DNA of 64,000 nucleotides. Origin: Culturomica massiliensis. GTDB lineage: Bacteria > Bacteroidota > Bacteroidia > Bacteroidales > Marinifilaceae. The stretch lies in the NCBI RefSeq assembly GCF_900091655.1, contig NZ_LT594621.1, positions 2,810,532-2,874,531 of the forward strand. The letters run 5' to 3'. The position numbers and the translations under genes are program-made. Numbering within the stretch: the stretch's first letter is position 1; each line of letters starts with the position of its first letter. The notes beneath the pieces are model-generated. The model did not search any database. It saw only the letters and a program-made list of their open reading frames with translations, and was not told the origin of the DNA. Below are positions 7,224 to 16,643 of this stretch, piece by piece.

Positions 7224-10200
7224 CTATTTTTTAAGCCAACTTTTTACTTTGTTCTCACATCTTTCTTTCAGGCCGAGACGACGGATTTTACGCCCCATTT
7301 TTTCCTTTGCCCGGTTGATGAGGTAAAAGAAAAACGGCACCATGACAATCCCGACCGTAATTGCGGCCAACATCCCGAAGAATACGCCCGTGCCTATGGA
7401 ATGGCGGCTGGCAGAACCCGGCCCGGAAGCCAATACCAACGGCAACATCCCCAATACAAAGGCCAGTGAAGTCATCAGGATCGGGCGAAACCGCAAGCTG
7501 GCAGCCGTCAGGGCAGCCTGCAAGGCATCGACGCCACGCTGCACTTCAACCTGGGCGAATTCGACAATCAATATCGCATTTTTAGCCGCCAGTCCGATCA
7601 GGGTTACGAGTCCGATCTGGAAATAAACATCGTTTTCCAAACCGAACACCCAAATTCCCAGATAGGCTCCCAATGCAGCCACAGGCAGTGACAACAATAC
7701 GGCCACCGGCACCAGCCAGCTTTCATACAATGCAGCCAGAAACAGGAATACGAATACGAACACCAGCAGCATAATGAGTCCCATCTGGCCCTCGGCTTTT
7801 TTCTCCTGGTAAGAGAGTCCGCTCCACTCCACCCCAATCTCTTCGGGCAGGTATTTTTTAGCCACATCTTCGAGGATACGCATTGCTTCGCCCGAACTAT
7901 ATCCGGGGGCCGTGTTGCCGCGGATGACAGCCGTAGAGAACATATTGAAACGCCTCATGCTTCCCGGTCCGGTGGTGTATTCGGCCGTTCCCAAAGCCGT
8001 AAGCGGCACCATTTCGCCCGAAGCCGCACGCACGAAAAAGAGGTTGATGTCGTCAGCATGCATCCGGTAGGGGGCTTCTGCCTGTATATATACGCGGTAG
8101 ATACGGTTGAACATATTGAAGTCGTTGACATATACCGATCCCGTATAAGCCTTCATGGTCGAGAATATATCGGCCATCGGGATGCCCAGGAATTTGGCCT
8201 TGTCGCGGTCGACATCGAAATAGAGTTGGGGTATTTCAGCCTGTAAGGAGGAAGAAAGCCCCGTCAACGCCTTTTCTTTGCCGGCATACATCATAAAGGT
8301 ATCGACAGCCGTCACCAATTGTTCGAACGAAGCGCCGCCACGGGCTTCCAATTGCAACTCGAATCCTCCTGCCGTTCCCAGTCCCGGAATTACAGGCGGC
8401 TTGGACAAATATACCTTTGCCTCGGGATAGTGGTAGAATTCTTCGCGTACGTCGGTCATTACATCTTCTACCCCCATACGTCCCCCCTTGCGTTTTTCCC
8501 AGGGCTTGAGTATCACGGTCAATTCGGAGCGGGCCTGGTTTGTCCCGACACGCGGACTGGAACCGGTTACATTCAACACATAGTCGACAGCCGGATGCCC
8601 CTGCAGGTAGGTTATCGCCCGGTCGGTGACCGCACGTGTGCGCTCGAGGGTAGCCCCTTCGGGCAATTCGAGCTCTACCTTGAAATAACCCTGGTCTTCT
8701 TCCGGGATAAAACTTCCGGGAACGACACGGTTCAGGACAAAGATCAGCACCAACACCATCCCGAAACCTGCCAGTACACGGCGCGAATTACGGGCAGCCT
8801 TTTCCACCAATCCCGTGTATTTGTGATTGCCTTTGGCCAGCCATTCGTTGATTTTGCGGAAAAACCGGTTTTTATCACCTCTGGCAGGCCGCAGCAGGAT
8901 GGCACACATAGCAGGACTCAATGTCAAAGCCACGACCAGCGAAATCAGTACCGACACTACGATCGTCACGGCAAACTGGCGATAGAGCATACCTGTGATG
9001 CCCCCGAGAAAACTTACCGGTACAAACACAGCCGCCAGTACGAGGGAGGTGGCTACCAGTGCCCCCGTCAGTCCGTGCATGGCTTTTTTGGTGGCTTCAT
9101 AGGGGGATAGTCCCTCTTTTTCCATATAGCTTTCGACAGCTTCCACAACCACAATCGCATCGTCGACCACAATACCGATGGCCAGGACCAATCCCAGCAA
9201 AGTCAACATGTTCAGAGAAAAGCCCAGCACCAGCATCACCCCGAACGTACCGATCAGCGAAATCGGAACCGCTACCAGGGGCACCAATGATGCACGCCAG
9301 TTTTGTAACGACAGGAACACCACCAGGATAACGAGCACAAGGGCTTCGAATAAAGTTTTATATACCTCGTGTATGGATTCTGCGATATAGGTGGTGATGT
9401 CGAAAGGGATATCGTAGCTCAATCCTTCCGGAAAATCCTTGCTGATGCCTTTCATGGCCTCTTTGACATCATCGGCCACCTGCATGGCATTTGCCCCGGG
9501 CAACATATAAATTCCGAGCACGGCCGCATTTTCCCCGTTCACACCGCTTTCCGTAGCATAGGAAGAAGCCTCCAGAGACACGCGCGCCACATCGCGCATA
9601 CGTATCACCGAACCGTCCGGATTGGCCCGCACGACAATTTCCTCGAACTCCTGCACCGTCGACAAACGGCCCTGGGTTGTAATGGGGATGGTGATATCGG
9701 AACCGGTGATGGGCTGTTGCCCCAGCACCCCGGCAGCCGACTCGCGGTTTTGGTCTTTCAAGGCATTCTGCAAATCTTTCACCGTCAGTCCGAAATTCGC
9801 CAGACGGTCGGGCATCACCCAAATACACATCCCGTAGTAGCGGCTGCCTATGTTGGACACCCGTCCCACTCCCGGAATACGCCGGAGTATGTCGAGCACG
9901 TTGATTGTCGCAAAATTACTCAGGTAGATTTCATCGAAACGTTCGTCGGACGATTTCAGGGCGATGGTCATCAACTGGCTGGCCGATTGTTTTTCGACTT
10001 TGATACCGTTTTGGATCACCTCGGCCGGCAGGCGCGATTCGGCCAGTTTCACCCGGTTTTGCACTTCTACGGCCGATAATTCGGGGTTGGCTGAAATATC
10101 GAACGTAATATCTATTGTCAGACCGCCGGAATTATTACTGCTCGATTCCATATACAACATCCCCGGCGTACCGTTGAGTTCCTGTTCGATAGGCGTGGCA

Positions 10201-10385
10201 ACGGCCTGTGAAACCGTCAGCGCACTGGCCCCGGGATAGGAAGCCGATACTTTCACCACCGGAGGGGTGATCTGAGGATATTGGTCTATCGGCAACAGAA
10301 ACAAACCGATAAACCCGACAATGACGATCAATATGGATAATACCGCCGAAAAAATCGGACGGTCGATAAAGAATGTAGGCTTCAT
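7224..10385 (-). CDS. RND multidrug efflux transporter, AcrB/HAE1 family
   Basis: A 1053-residue inner-membrane proton/drug antiporter. It starts FFIDRPIFSAVLSILIVIVG, the typical HAE1 N-terminus, and keeps the proton-relay residues: two Asp in GLVLAIGIVVDDAIVVVEAV (TM4, near residue 405) and Lys in GLAAKNAILIVEFA (TM10). The length is normal (AcrB 1049). Its start overlaps the end of the adaptor gene by 4 bp, and the channel gene follows, giving a complete adaptor-pump-channel set. Substrates are unknown; relatives export drugs, detergents and bile salts. No local regulator gene is adjacent. The second RND pump at 22722-25868 is related but clearly divergent. Confidence 0.95.
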   Translation of the reverse strand: MKPTFFIDRPIFSAVLSILIVIVGFIGLFLLPIDQYPQITPPVVKVSASYPGASALTVSQAVATPIEQELNGTPGMLYMESSSNNSGGLTIDITFDISANPELSAVEVQNRVKLAESRLPAEVIQNGIKVEKQSASQLMTIALKSSDERFDEIYLSNFATINVLDILRRIPGVGRVSNIGSRYYGMCIWVMPDRLANFGLTVKDLQNALKDQNRESAAGVLGQQPITGSDITIPITTQGRLSTVQEFEEIVVRANPDGSVIRMRDVARVSLEASSYATESGVNGENAAVLGIYMLPGANAMQVADDVKEAMKGISKDFPEGLSYDIPFDITTYIAESIHEVYKTLFEALVLVILVVFLSLQNWRASLVPLVAVPISLIGTFGVMLVLGFSLNMLTLLGLVLAIGIVVDDAIVVVEAVESYMEKEGLSPYEATKKAMHGLTGALVATSLVLAAVFVPVSFLGGITGMLYRQFAVTIVVSVLISLVVALTLSPAMCAILLRPARGDKNRFFRKINEWLAKGNHKYTGLVEKAARNSRRVLAGFGMVLVLIFVLNRVVPGSFIPEEDQGYFKVELELPEGATLERTRAVTDRAITYLQGHPAVDYVLNVTGSSPRVGTNQARSELTVILKPWEKRKGGRMGVEDVMTDVREEFYHYPEAKVYLSKPPVIPGLGTAGGFELQLEARGGASFEQLVTAVDTFMMYAGKEKALTGLSSSLQAEIPQLYFDVDRDKAKFLGIPMADIFSTMKAYTGSVYVNDFNMFNRIYRVYIQAEAPYRMHADDINLFFVRAASGEMVPLTALGTAEYTTGPGSMRRFNMFSTAVIRGNTAPGYSSGEAMRILEDVAKKYLPEEIGVEWSGLSYQEKKAEGQMGLIMLLVFVFVFLFLAALYESWLVPVAVLLSLPVAALGAYLGIWVFGLENDVYFQIGLVTLIGLAAKNAILIVEFAQVEVQRGVDALQAALTAASLRFRPILMTSLAFVLGMLPLVLASGPGSASRHSIGTGVFFGMLAAITVGIVMVPFFFYLINRAKEKMGRKIRRLGLKERCENKVKSWLKK

Positions 10386-11566
10386 CGGCTACCTCCTTCT
10401 TCTTTTCTCACAACTGCCGCCACAGCGACCGAATCTTTTTTCTCACCGGGTACCGTCGCTTCCTCCTGAATAACCAATACACCCGGAGCCAGCTTATGGT
10501 AGCCTTCGGTGATAATCGTCTCGCCCAATCCCAATCCTCGTTCTACAACGATACGGTTGCCCACTTCCGGCCCCGTTTCGATAAAACGTTTTTCGGTTGT
10601 GCTATCGCGGCGAACGACATATACGTAGGCCCCCCCTTTTTCAATCACAACGGCTTTGGCAGGCACCACAACCGCATTTTCCCTTACGTCGAGCAACAAT
10701 TTCACTTTTGTGAACTGCCCCGGCAATAATTTCCGCTCGGGATTTCCCAGTTCGGCACGTACGCTGAACGTACCTGTTTTCGGGTCGACCTGGGGCTCGG
10801 CAAAATCAACCCATCCCCGGATCGGGTAGATGGAATTGTCGGCCAGGGTTACCGTAATATTCGGTTGCCAGGAGCGGGAAGTGTCCCGCTCGCCCAATTT
10901 CACATTCCGTTGCAGGCTACGGAGATAGTCCTGGGCGGTAAGGCTGAAATCCACCAATACGGTATCGCTGTCGACCACCGTTGCCAACAATGATTTGGCT
11001 CCCGGTCCGACCAAGGTACCGACATCGACGTAACGCTCGCTGATGTAGCCTGTAATCGGCGACTTAACCGTTGTATAACCCAATTCCAGATTTGCCTGAG
11101 CCAAATCGGCCCGGCTCATGGCAACACTTGCCTTTGCACTTTCATAAGCGGCAACGGCATTGTCCAAATCCAACTGGCTGGCTGCCTTCTGCTCATAAAG
11201 GGGGCGCAGGCGCTCTACATCCCTGGCGGTTTTCGCCTCCTGTGCCAAATCTTTTTTCAGTTGGGCATCGGCCTTGTCGGCCCGGGCCTTATACTGGGCA
11301 CGGTTAATAATAAATAAGGGCTGGTCGCGGTGTACCCGTTTCCCTTCCTCGAAAAGCATATTCTCCAAATAGCCTTCGACCCGGGCACGCACTTCCACAA
11401 ACCGCTTGGCGCGGATACGTCCCACATATTCCCCATAAATTTCCATATTGTCCGTCCCCACTTTCTCCATTTTCACCACGACCTTTTCCGGTTCTTTTTC
11501 TTTTTTACATCCTCCTAACAAAAGGGCAGTCATCCCCACTGCCACAATCATATACTTTCTGTTCAT
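10382..11566 (-). CDS. RND periplasmic adaptor (membrane fusion) lipoprotein
   Basis: A 394-residue AcrA/MexA-type adaptor. The lipoprotein signal LLLGGC puts Cys at residue 20. Then come the lipoyl halves (VRARVEGYLENMLFEEGKRV and GYTTVKSPITGYISERYVD) flanking an Ala-rich alpha-hairpin (about residues 100-160), then beta-barrel and membrane-proximal domains (LLPGQFTKVKLLLDV). It bridges the pump and the outer-membrane channel. It is the first gene of the operon; its last codons overlap the pump gene by 4 bp. The C-terminal tail (after about 370) is charged and low-complexity. Confidence 0.93.
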   Translation of the reverse strand: MNRKYMIVAVGMTALLLGGCKKEKEPEKVVVKMEKVGTDNMEIYGEYVGRIRAKRFVEVRARVEGYLENMLFEEGKRVHRDQPLFIINRAQYKARADKADAQLKKDLAQEAKTARDVERLRPLYEQKAASQLDLDNAVAAYESAKASVAMSRADLAQANLELGYTTVKSPITGYISERYVDVGTLVGPGAKSLLATVVDSDTVLVDFSLTAQDYLRSLQRNVKLGERDTSRSWQPNITVTLADNSIYPIRGWVDFAEPQVDPKTGTFSVRAELGNPERKLLPGQFTKVKLLLDVRENAVVVPAKAVVIEKGGAYVYVVRRDSTTEKRFIETGPEVGNRIVVERGLGLGETIITEGYHKLAPGVLVIQEEATVPGEKKDSVAVAAVVRKEEGGSR

Positions 11567-11741
11567 ATACCTTTTATTGTTTAATTCCTTATCTTTTGAA
11601 AATAATATGCCAAAATGGAGCTGCGAAGATAATATACTTATTTCAAGCAGATTAAATATATTTAGCTATTTCATGTTATAATGGCAACTGTAGAAAAATT
11701 CCCCACAGATGTGGATTTTTTCTTAAAAAAAGAACCTGTAT

Positions 11742-11819
11742 AATTGCAGATTGACGATTTCAGATTATACTCACAATCCTTCCCTGCAAAAAAGGAATCG
11801 TAAATTTACAATTTATCTA
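11742..11819. repeat. dispersed GATTTACGATT repeat, copy R2
   Basis: AATTGCAGATTGACGATTTC, then an internal part with TCCTTCCCTGCAAAAAAGG and the arm AATCGTAAATTTACAATTTA. The internal part matches copy R10 (45001) in inverted orientation. Confidence 0.7.
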
Positions 11820-11849
11820 AGGGAATATCAAAATTATATCTACCGGAAA

Positions 11850-12557
11850 TCAATACGGACAAGTCTGTTTTGCCGGACTCCGACTTACCGATAAAATATT
11901 TTTCCAGTTGTGTATGACCAAATTGAAAGATACGATATTAGCTATAAAGAATGTCAATAACCAGGCTGACCGGATCATAGCTGAAATCTGGACATCTGCC
12001 TCTTCCTCAAAAATAGAAGAAAACATATAAAATATTACGGAAGACAAAGCCAATGATATGACAAAAAGATAGGCTATAAGATAAGTGAGTCCCTGCAATT
12101 TACCGCCTCCAGTCCGGAGCATCCTTTGGGATTTGGCGGACAGGATGGCCTGTTTTAAGCTGATTCTCTGCAACACCCATCCTATCACGATAAGCCCCTG
12201 GGGTATATACCAATATTCGGTGTTTATGTATATGTATTCCACAGGAATAAATACCCCGATACCCCACCAGATATATACAAGTATATGCAGCAATATCCCG
12301 ATGTAAATATGTACCGCTTTCTCTTCGGGACTTATCCGCCGCCCCCTCGCTAACATCCAAACCCGCCACCCATATATCAAAAGCGTAAACAAACCGATTA
12401 CAGCCACAATCGGAGTTAAGGATACGGCACGCGTAAGCCATTCGGTTGTTTCATTGACATCTGTGCGCAAGCGCACCAGATCCCATAAAACAAATTCGAT
12501 TACGCTAATGCCCCCCAGAATCCAACCCAACCCCATACCTTTTATGGTTTTTCCCAT
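11850..12557 (-). CDS. hypothetical polytopic membrane protein
   Basis: A 235-residue protein with about six hydrophobic segments (for example ILGGISVIEFVLWDL, LTPIVAVIGLFTLLIYGW, IGILLHILVYIWWGIGVFI, AYLFVISLALSSVIFYMF). Between segments are short basic loops (RMLRTGGGK). No family is recognised; the spacing is compatible with a small sensor-membrane or transporter-like protein. It is monocistronic, between the efflux operon and the ABC-F gene, transcribed in the direction of the former. The start is the only ATG that keeps the first membrane segment. Confidence 0.65.
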   Translation of the reverse strand: MGKTIKGMGLGWILGGISVIEFVLWDLVRLRTDVNETTEWLTRAVSLTPIVAVIGLFTLLIYGWRVWMLARGRRISPEEKAVHIYIGILLHILVYIWWGIGVFIPVEYIYINTEYWYIPQGLIVIGWVLQRISLKQAILSAKSQRMLRTGGGKLQGLTYLIAYLFVISLALSSVIFYMFSSIFEEEADVQISAMIRSAWLLTFFIANIVSFNLVIHNWKNILSVSRSPAKQTCPY

Positions 12558-12690
12558 AACTATATTACGTTTCTATTTCAGCACGTATTTATTCTCAAAT
12601 GCCGGTACTTCATTTCATACCCCGGAAATACCATTTGCACATATCCGGAACCTACTGCATATAATGCTAAACAACTTTAAAGGTCATATA

Positions 12691-12787
12691 AATTGTAAAT
12701 TTTAGATTGTAAATTTTAAATTACCTGACAACCTGATTCGTTATCAATTCTTTCAGTCCCAAATCGTCAATTTAAAATCTGCAATTA
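12691..12787. repeat. dispersed repeat, copy R3 (TTGTAAATTTTAGATTGTAA type)
   Basis: AATTGTAAATTTTAGATTG at the left, CCAAATCGTCAATTTAAAAT towards the right. It closely resembles copy R8 at 38731-38840, including the middle GATTCGTTATC/GGTTCGTCGTC part and the CCCAAATCGTCAAT segment. It ends where the 19-bp inverted repeat element begins. Confidence 0.75.
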
Positions 12788-12943
12788 AAACGTTCGTTTT
12801 TATTGTGAAAATAATACGCGATACATCGAAATAAGTAAAACGAATGAAAAATACTGATTACAAATATTTTGATTTCTTTAGCTTTTGTTTATTTTTGTGA
12901 AATTGACTTAGGGGTGTGTGTCTGATAAAAACGAACGTTTTAA
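12785..12943. repeat. 159-bp segment bounded by 19-bp perfect inverted repeats
   Basis: TTAAAACGTTCGTTTTTAT at 12785-12803 and its exact reverse complement at 12925-12943. The enclosed 121 bp include a good Bacteroidetes promoter directed at the ABC-F gene. Either a pair of operators or the ends of a small non-autonomous element would give this picture; there is no target-site duplication that I can recognise. Confidence 0.8.
12868..12897 (+). promoter_or_regulatory. promoter upstream of the ABC-F gene (distal)
   Basis: TTTG (12868-12871), 18-bp spacer, TATTTTTG (12890-12897), matching the Bacteroidetes -33/-7 consensus. Transcription would start near 12903 and give a ~185-nt leader before the ABC-F start. 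One arm of the inverted repeat lies just downstream, within the initial transcribed region. Confidence 0.65.
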
Positions 12944-13029
12944 CCAGCCAGGACGACACTGAAAAACAATTCTCCGGCGTTCCTATCCCAATGGGAATGA
13001 GTACAAAACAGGGGTCTGTCCATGTTCGT

Positions 13030-13060
13030 ATTGCAGCCTGTTTCTTTTTTCCTATCTTTG
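13030..13060 (+). promoter_or_regulatory. promoter upstream of the ABC-F gene (proximal)
   Basis: ATTG (13030-13033), 19-bp spacer, TATCTTTG (13053-13060). It would give a short leader of about 20 nt before the ATG at 13089. Confidence 0.6.
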
Positions 13061-13088
13061 CCGGACTTTTGATTTTAGATTTTACATT

Positions 13089-14732
13089 ATGATTTCAGTA
13101 GACGGACTTACAGTAGAATTCGGGGACAGAGCCCTTTTTAAAGATATTTCATTTCAGATTAACGAGAAAGACCGTATCGCCCTTATGGGCAAGAACGGAG
13201 CAGGGAAATCGACCTTACTGAAAATTCTGGCAGGGGCCCGGAAGCCTACCCGCGGGAATGTGACTGCCCCCAAAGACACTGTAATCGCCTACCTGCCGCA
13301 ACACCTGATGACGGAAGACGGACGGACCGTGTATGAAGAAGCCTCCCAGGCTTTTTCCCACCTGTTTGAAATGGAAAAAAGAATCGAGGACCTAAACCGC
13401 CAATTGACGGAAAGGACAGATTACGATTCGCCGGAATACTACAAACTGATCGAAGAGGTTTCGGCCCTCAGTGAAAAATTCTACAGTATCGACCTCACCC
13501 ATTTTGAAGCGGACGTAGAAAAGACATTGCTGGGCCTGGGCTTTAAACGCGAAGACCTGCATAAGCAAACCCGTGATTTCAGCGGCGGTTGGCGCATGCG
13601 TATCGAACTGGCCAAAATGTTGCTGAAAAATCCGGATGTCCTGCTGCTTGACGAGCCCACTAATCACCTGGATATCGATTCGATCCAATGGCTGGAAGAT
13701 TTCCTGATAAACAACGGGAAAGCTGTTGTTGTGATCTCTCACGACAAGACATTTATTGATAATATCACGACCCGCACAATAGAGGTGACGATGGGAAGGA
13801 TTTACGATTATAAAGTAAATTACTCCAAATACCTGGAACTGCGTAAAGACCGCCGGGCACAACAGCAAAAAGCCTACGACGAACAACAGAAAATGATTGC
13901 CGAAACCAAAGAATTTATCGAACGGTTTAAAGGCACGTATTCCAAAACCCTGCAAGTACAATCGCGGGTGAAGATGCTCGAAAAACTGGAAATCCTGGAA
14001 GTAGACGAAGAGGATACGTCGGCTTTACGCCTGAAATTTCCTCCTTCCCCCCGTTCGGGCAGCTATCCGGTGATTGCAGAAGATTTGTCGAAGCATTACG
14101 GCGATTATGAGGTGTTCAATCACGCCGGCTTTACGATACAACGGGGGGAAAAAGTAGCTTTTGTGGGACGTAACGGAGAAGGAAAATCCACTTTGGTGAA
14201 ATGTATTATGGGAGAAATCACCGATTACACAGGCAAACTGACACTCGGCCACAATGCCCAGATCGGATATTTTGCCCAAAATGCAGCTTCGCTGATGGAT
14301 GAAGACCTTACTGTTTTTCAAACGGTTGACGACGTGACCCCTCTGGAATTGAAAAGCAATACCAAAAATTTACTGGGGGCTTTTATGTTCAGCGGGGACG
14401 ATATCGACAAAAAAGTAAAAGTGTTGTCGGGAGGAGAGCGTACCCGGCTGGCTATGATCAAATTGCTGTTGCAGCCGGTGAATTTGCTGATCCTCGACGA
14501 GCCTACCAACCACCTCGATCTGAAAACCAAGGACATACTGAAAAATGCCTTGCTGGACTTCGACGGCACGGTGATTGTCGTCTCACACGACCGCGATTTT
14601 CTCAACGGCCTGGTGACAAAGGTATATGAATTCGGCAACCGGAAAGTAACCGAACACCTGGAAGATATCAACGGCTTCCTCCGGAAGAAAAAAATGGAAA
14701 ATCTACGGGAGATCGAACGGCAATCCAAATAG
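13089..14732 (+). CDS. ABC-F family ATP-binding protein (Uup/YbiT-like)
   Basis: A 547-residue soluble protein with two ABC cassettes and no membrane segments. Cassette 1: Walker A GKNGAGKST (34-42), signature FSGGW (164-168), Walker B LLLDEPTNHLD (185-195). Cassette 2: Walker A GRNGEGKST (360-368), signature LSGGE, Walker B LLILDEPTNHLD. Between them, about residues 240-320, is the charged ABC-F linker (P-site tRNA-interaction motif) that reaches into the ribosome. ABC-F proteins act on translating ribosomes, as translation factors or as protection against ribosome-targeting antibiotics; sequence alone does not say which. It has two promoters and a potential operator region upstream, so regulated expression is likely. 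Confidence 0.92.
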   Translation: MISVDGLTVEFGDRALFKDISFQINEKDRIALMGKNGAGKSTLLKILAGARKPTRGNVTAPKDTVIAYLPQHLMTEDGRTVYEEASQAFSHLFEMEKRIEDLNRQLTERTDYDSPEYYKLIEEVSALSEKFYSIDLTHFEADVEKTLLGLGFKREDLHKQTRDFSGGWRMRIELAKMLLKNPDVLLLDEPTNHLDIDSIQWLEDFLINNGKAVVVISHDKTFIDNITTRTIEVTMGRIYDYKVNYSKYLELRKDRRAQQQKAYDEQQKMIAETKEFIERFKGTYSKTLQVQSRVKMLEKLEILEVDEEDTSALRLKFPPSPRSGSYPVIAEDLSKHYGDYEVFNHAGFTIQRGEKVAFVGRNGEGKSTLVKCIMGEITDYTGKLTLGHNAQIGYFAQNAASLMDEDLTVFQTVDDVTPLELKSNTKNLLGAFMFSGDDIDKKVKVLSGGERTRLAMIKLLLQPVNLLILDEPTNHLDLKTKDILKNALLDFDGTVIVVSHDRDFLNGLVTKVYEFGNRKVTEHLEDINGFLRKKKMENLREIERQSK

Positions 14733-14882
14733 GTTATAAAATTATTTATTTCAGCGGTAGCTGTATATTTTTGATTTTCAATTACTTTTTCCGAAAGCAA
14801 GCAACAGATTTCTGAAAAGAATATCCGTGAAACCGGTTCCTTTATCCGACAAACCAGAACCTCTTCACGATTTTATTTATAA

Positions 14883-14925
14883 CGGCCGGGACTGTATTCC
14901 GATAGTGGAAATACGATCCCGGCCG
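14883..14925. terminator. long hairpin downstream of the ABC-F gene
   Basis: CGGCCGGGA and TCCCGGCCG pair perfectly, continued inside by GTATTCC/GGAAATAC with one bulge. There is no clear T-run, so it may act as a transcript-stabilising or factor-dependent end. It lies in the ~400-bp gap 14733-15129, which otherwise shows no gene; an 8-bp tandem CGATGTAG repeat (15085-15100) precedes the next gene. Confidence 0.5.
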
Positions 14926-15129
14926 CTTGTTATAAACCGGTTTATCCATAAACTTTTCAGCCCGGTTTCCGTATAGTTTTCACACAAGGACCTTGTCCGG
15001 ATTTACAGAAAAGAACAAAACAAGTACGCTGACTTATTCAGCTTTACGTTCGGGCTCTGTAATCTGCTCAAATAATTATAGTTACGATGTAGCGATGTAG
15101 CGAACAAATACTAATGAAGCACTTATATC

Positions 15130-16479
15130 ATGAGAAACACATTTTTCTTCTGCCTGATTTATATGGGTTTGCTGATCCCCGCAAAAGCACAGCACTACAC
15201 GACGCTGAATTTAGAACAGCAACTGCCGACAGAAGACGGCTGGTGGCGTCTTTTCAGCGACCCGACCCTCGACAGCCTGATCCGGAAAGCCACCCGCAAC
15301 AATTACAATCTGCAAAATACGCTGCGCAATATCGATATTGCCAAAAAACGAACCCGGGTACAACAGAGCGCCTGGTTGCCGGAATTAAGCGCCACAGCAT
15401 CCTATAGCCCCGAAAAAAACAGCCTCGGCATAGAGCACATCAATGAACGGAATTACACCGGCCAGGCCCAGCTTGAAATGAACTGGGAAATCGATGTTTT
15501 CGGGAGTATACGCAAAAATGTAAAGTCGCAAAAAGAATACTACTATGCCTCGAAAGAAAATTACCGTGCCGCCCTGGTATCTCTTACAGCCCAGCTTGCC
15601 TCGTCGTATATCAATTTACGCAATTATCAGGCCAAATGGCAGGTGGCCCGCCAGAACCTAGAATCCCAAAAAGAGATTCTCGATCTGACCGAAACCCGCT
15701 TTAAAACCGGACTGACCTCACAACTCGATTTTTCCCAGGCCAAAAGCCTTTATTTGCAAACAGCCTCCCTGATCCCGGCAATCGAATCGACGATTACGAA
15801 TCAGATCAACACCATTTGTATCCTTACCGGAGAATATAATGACAGTTTACGACAGGCACTCCGGACCATAGCCCCCCTTCCGGATAACCAAAACATCCTG
15901 ATCACGGGCATTCCGGCCAATCTTATCCGCCGCCGTCCGGACGTAAAAGCCGCCGAGAATACGATGGACGCACTTTCAGCAGCCGTCGGTGCCAGCCGGG
16001 CCGATTGGTTCCCCAAATTTTATGTCACCGGAAGTTTCGGATACGGTTCGGATAAGTTCAAGCAATTTTTCCGCAGAGAGAATATGGACTGGCAAATCAG
16101 TCCCAGTATGAAATGGACTTTTTTCAGCGGACGGCAACTGAACGAAACGACCCGCATTGCCCAATTGCAGCTAGAACAGGGCATCAATGATTATAACAAC
16201 ACCCTGCTCACCGCTTTGCAGGAAGTGGACGACGCCCTTTATTCCTATGCCAAAGCCCAGGAGCAATTGTCGGCCGACCGCCAGGCCTATGAACAGGCAC
16301 AGGAAACCCTGAACCTGGCCCTCACTCTCTATAAGCAAGGCCTATCCGACTACCAAAACGTGCTCGATTCACAAAAGGATGTACTGAATTACCAGAATAC
16401 CCTGGTCGGTGCCCAAGCCACTACCTTGCTTTATCTGATCCAACTGTATAAGGCCCTGGGAGGCGGTTGGGAAAACTAA
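15130..16479 (+). CDS. outer-membrane efflux protein (TolC/OprM family)
   Basis: A 449-residue channel with a signal peptide ending PAKAQ; unlike the other channel in the window it has no lipobox. TolC-type repeats are visible: LIRKATRNNYNLQNTLRNID in the first half, and IPANLIRRRPDVKAAENTMD in the second. It ends LYKALGGGWEN, identical to the channel at 5781, and the DNA identity continues past the stop into a shared intergenic repeat. No adaptor or pump gene is adjacent on this strand; the likely partners are the adaptor/pump pair at 21424-25868, 5 kb away, separated by a regulatory block on the other strand. Confidence 0.9.
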   Translation: MRNTFFFCLIYMGLLIPAKAQHYTTLNLEQQLPTEDGWWRLFSDPTLDSLIRKATRNNYNLQNTLRNIDIAKKRTRVQQSAWLPELSATASYSPEKNSLGIEHINERNYTGQAQLEMNWEIDVFGSIRKNVKSQKEYYYASKENYRAALVSLTAQLASSYINLRNYQAKWQVARQNLESQKEILDLTETRFKTGLTSQLDFSQAKSLYLQTASLIPAIESTITNQINTICILTGEYNDSLRQALRTIAPLPDNQNILITGIPANLIRRRPDVKAAENTMDALSAAVGASRADWFPKFYVTGSFGYGSDKFKQFFRRENMDWQISPSMKWTFFSGRQLNETTRIAQLQLEQGINDYNNTLLTALQEVDDALYSYAKAQEQLSADRQAYEQAQETLNLALTLYKQGLSDYQNVLDSQKDVLNYQNTLVGAQATTLLYLIQLYKALGGGWEN

Positions 16480-16480
16480 A

Positions 16481-16557
16481 GCAATTGACGATTTACGATT
16501 CTCTTTCGGGCAGGGGAGAATTGTGGACATAATCAACAATCTAAAATCTAAAATTCG
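16481..16557. repeat. dispersed GATTTACGATT repeat, copy R4
   Basis: Begins immediately after the channel stop codon: GCAATTGACGATTTACGATT, then CTTTCGGGCAGGGGAGAATT and AACAATCTAAAATCTAAAAT. It is the same element as copy R1 after the other channel gene, in the same orientation relative to the gene. Confidence 0.8.
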
Positions 16558-16643
16558 ACACAGCAGCCTCACGTTATCAATGAATCATGCAAAACCCGGA
16601 AAACGACAGGACAAAGCCGCATAAGGGGAATGCTTCCGGAATA

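Noticed and set aside
8319..9110. 263-codon open frame on the plus strand inside the RND pump gene
   Set aside because: It is antisense to strongly conserved pump sequence and its translation resembles no protein; a composition shadow.
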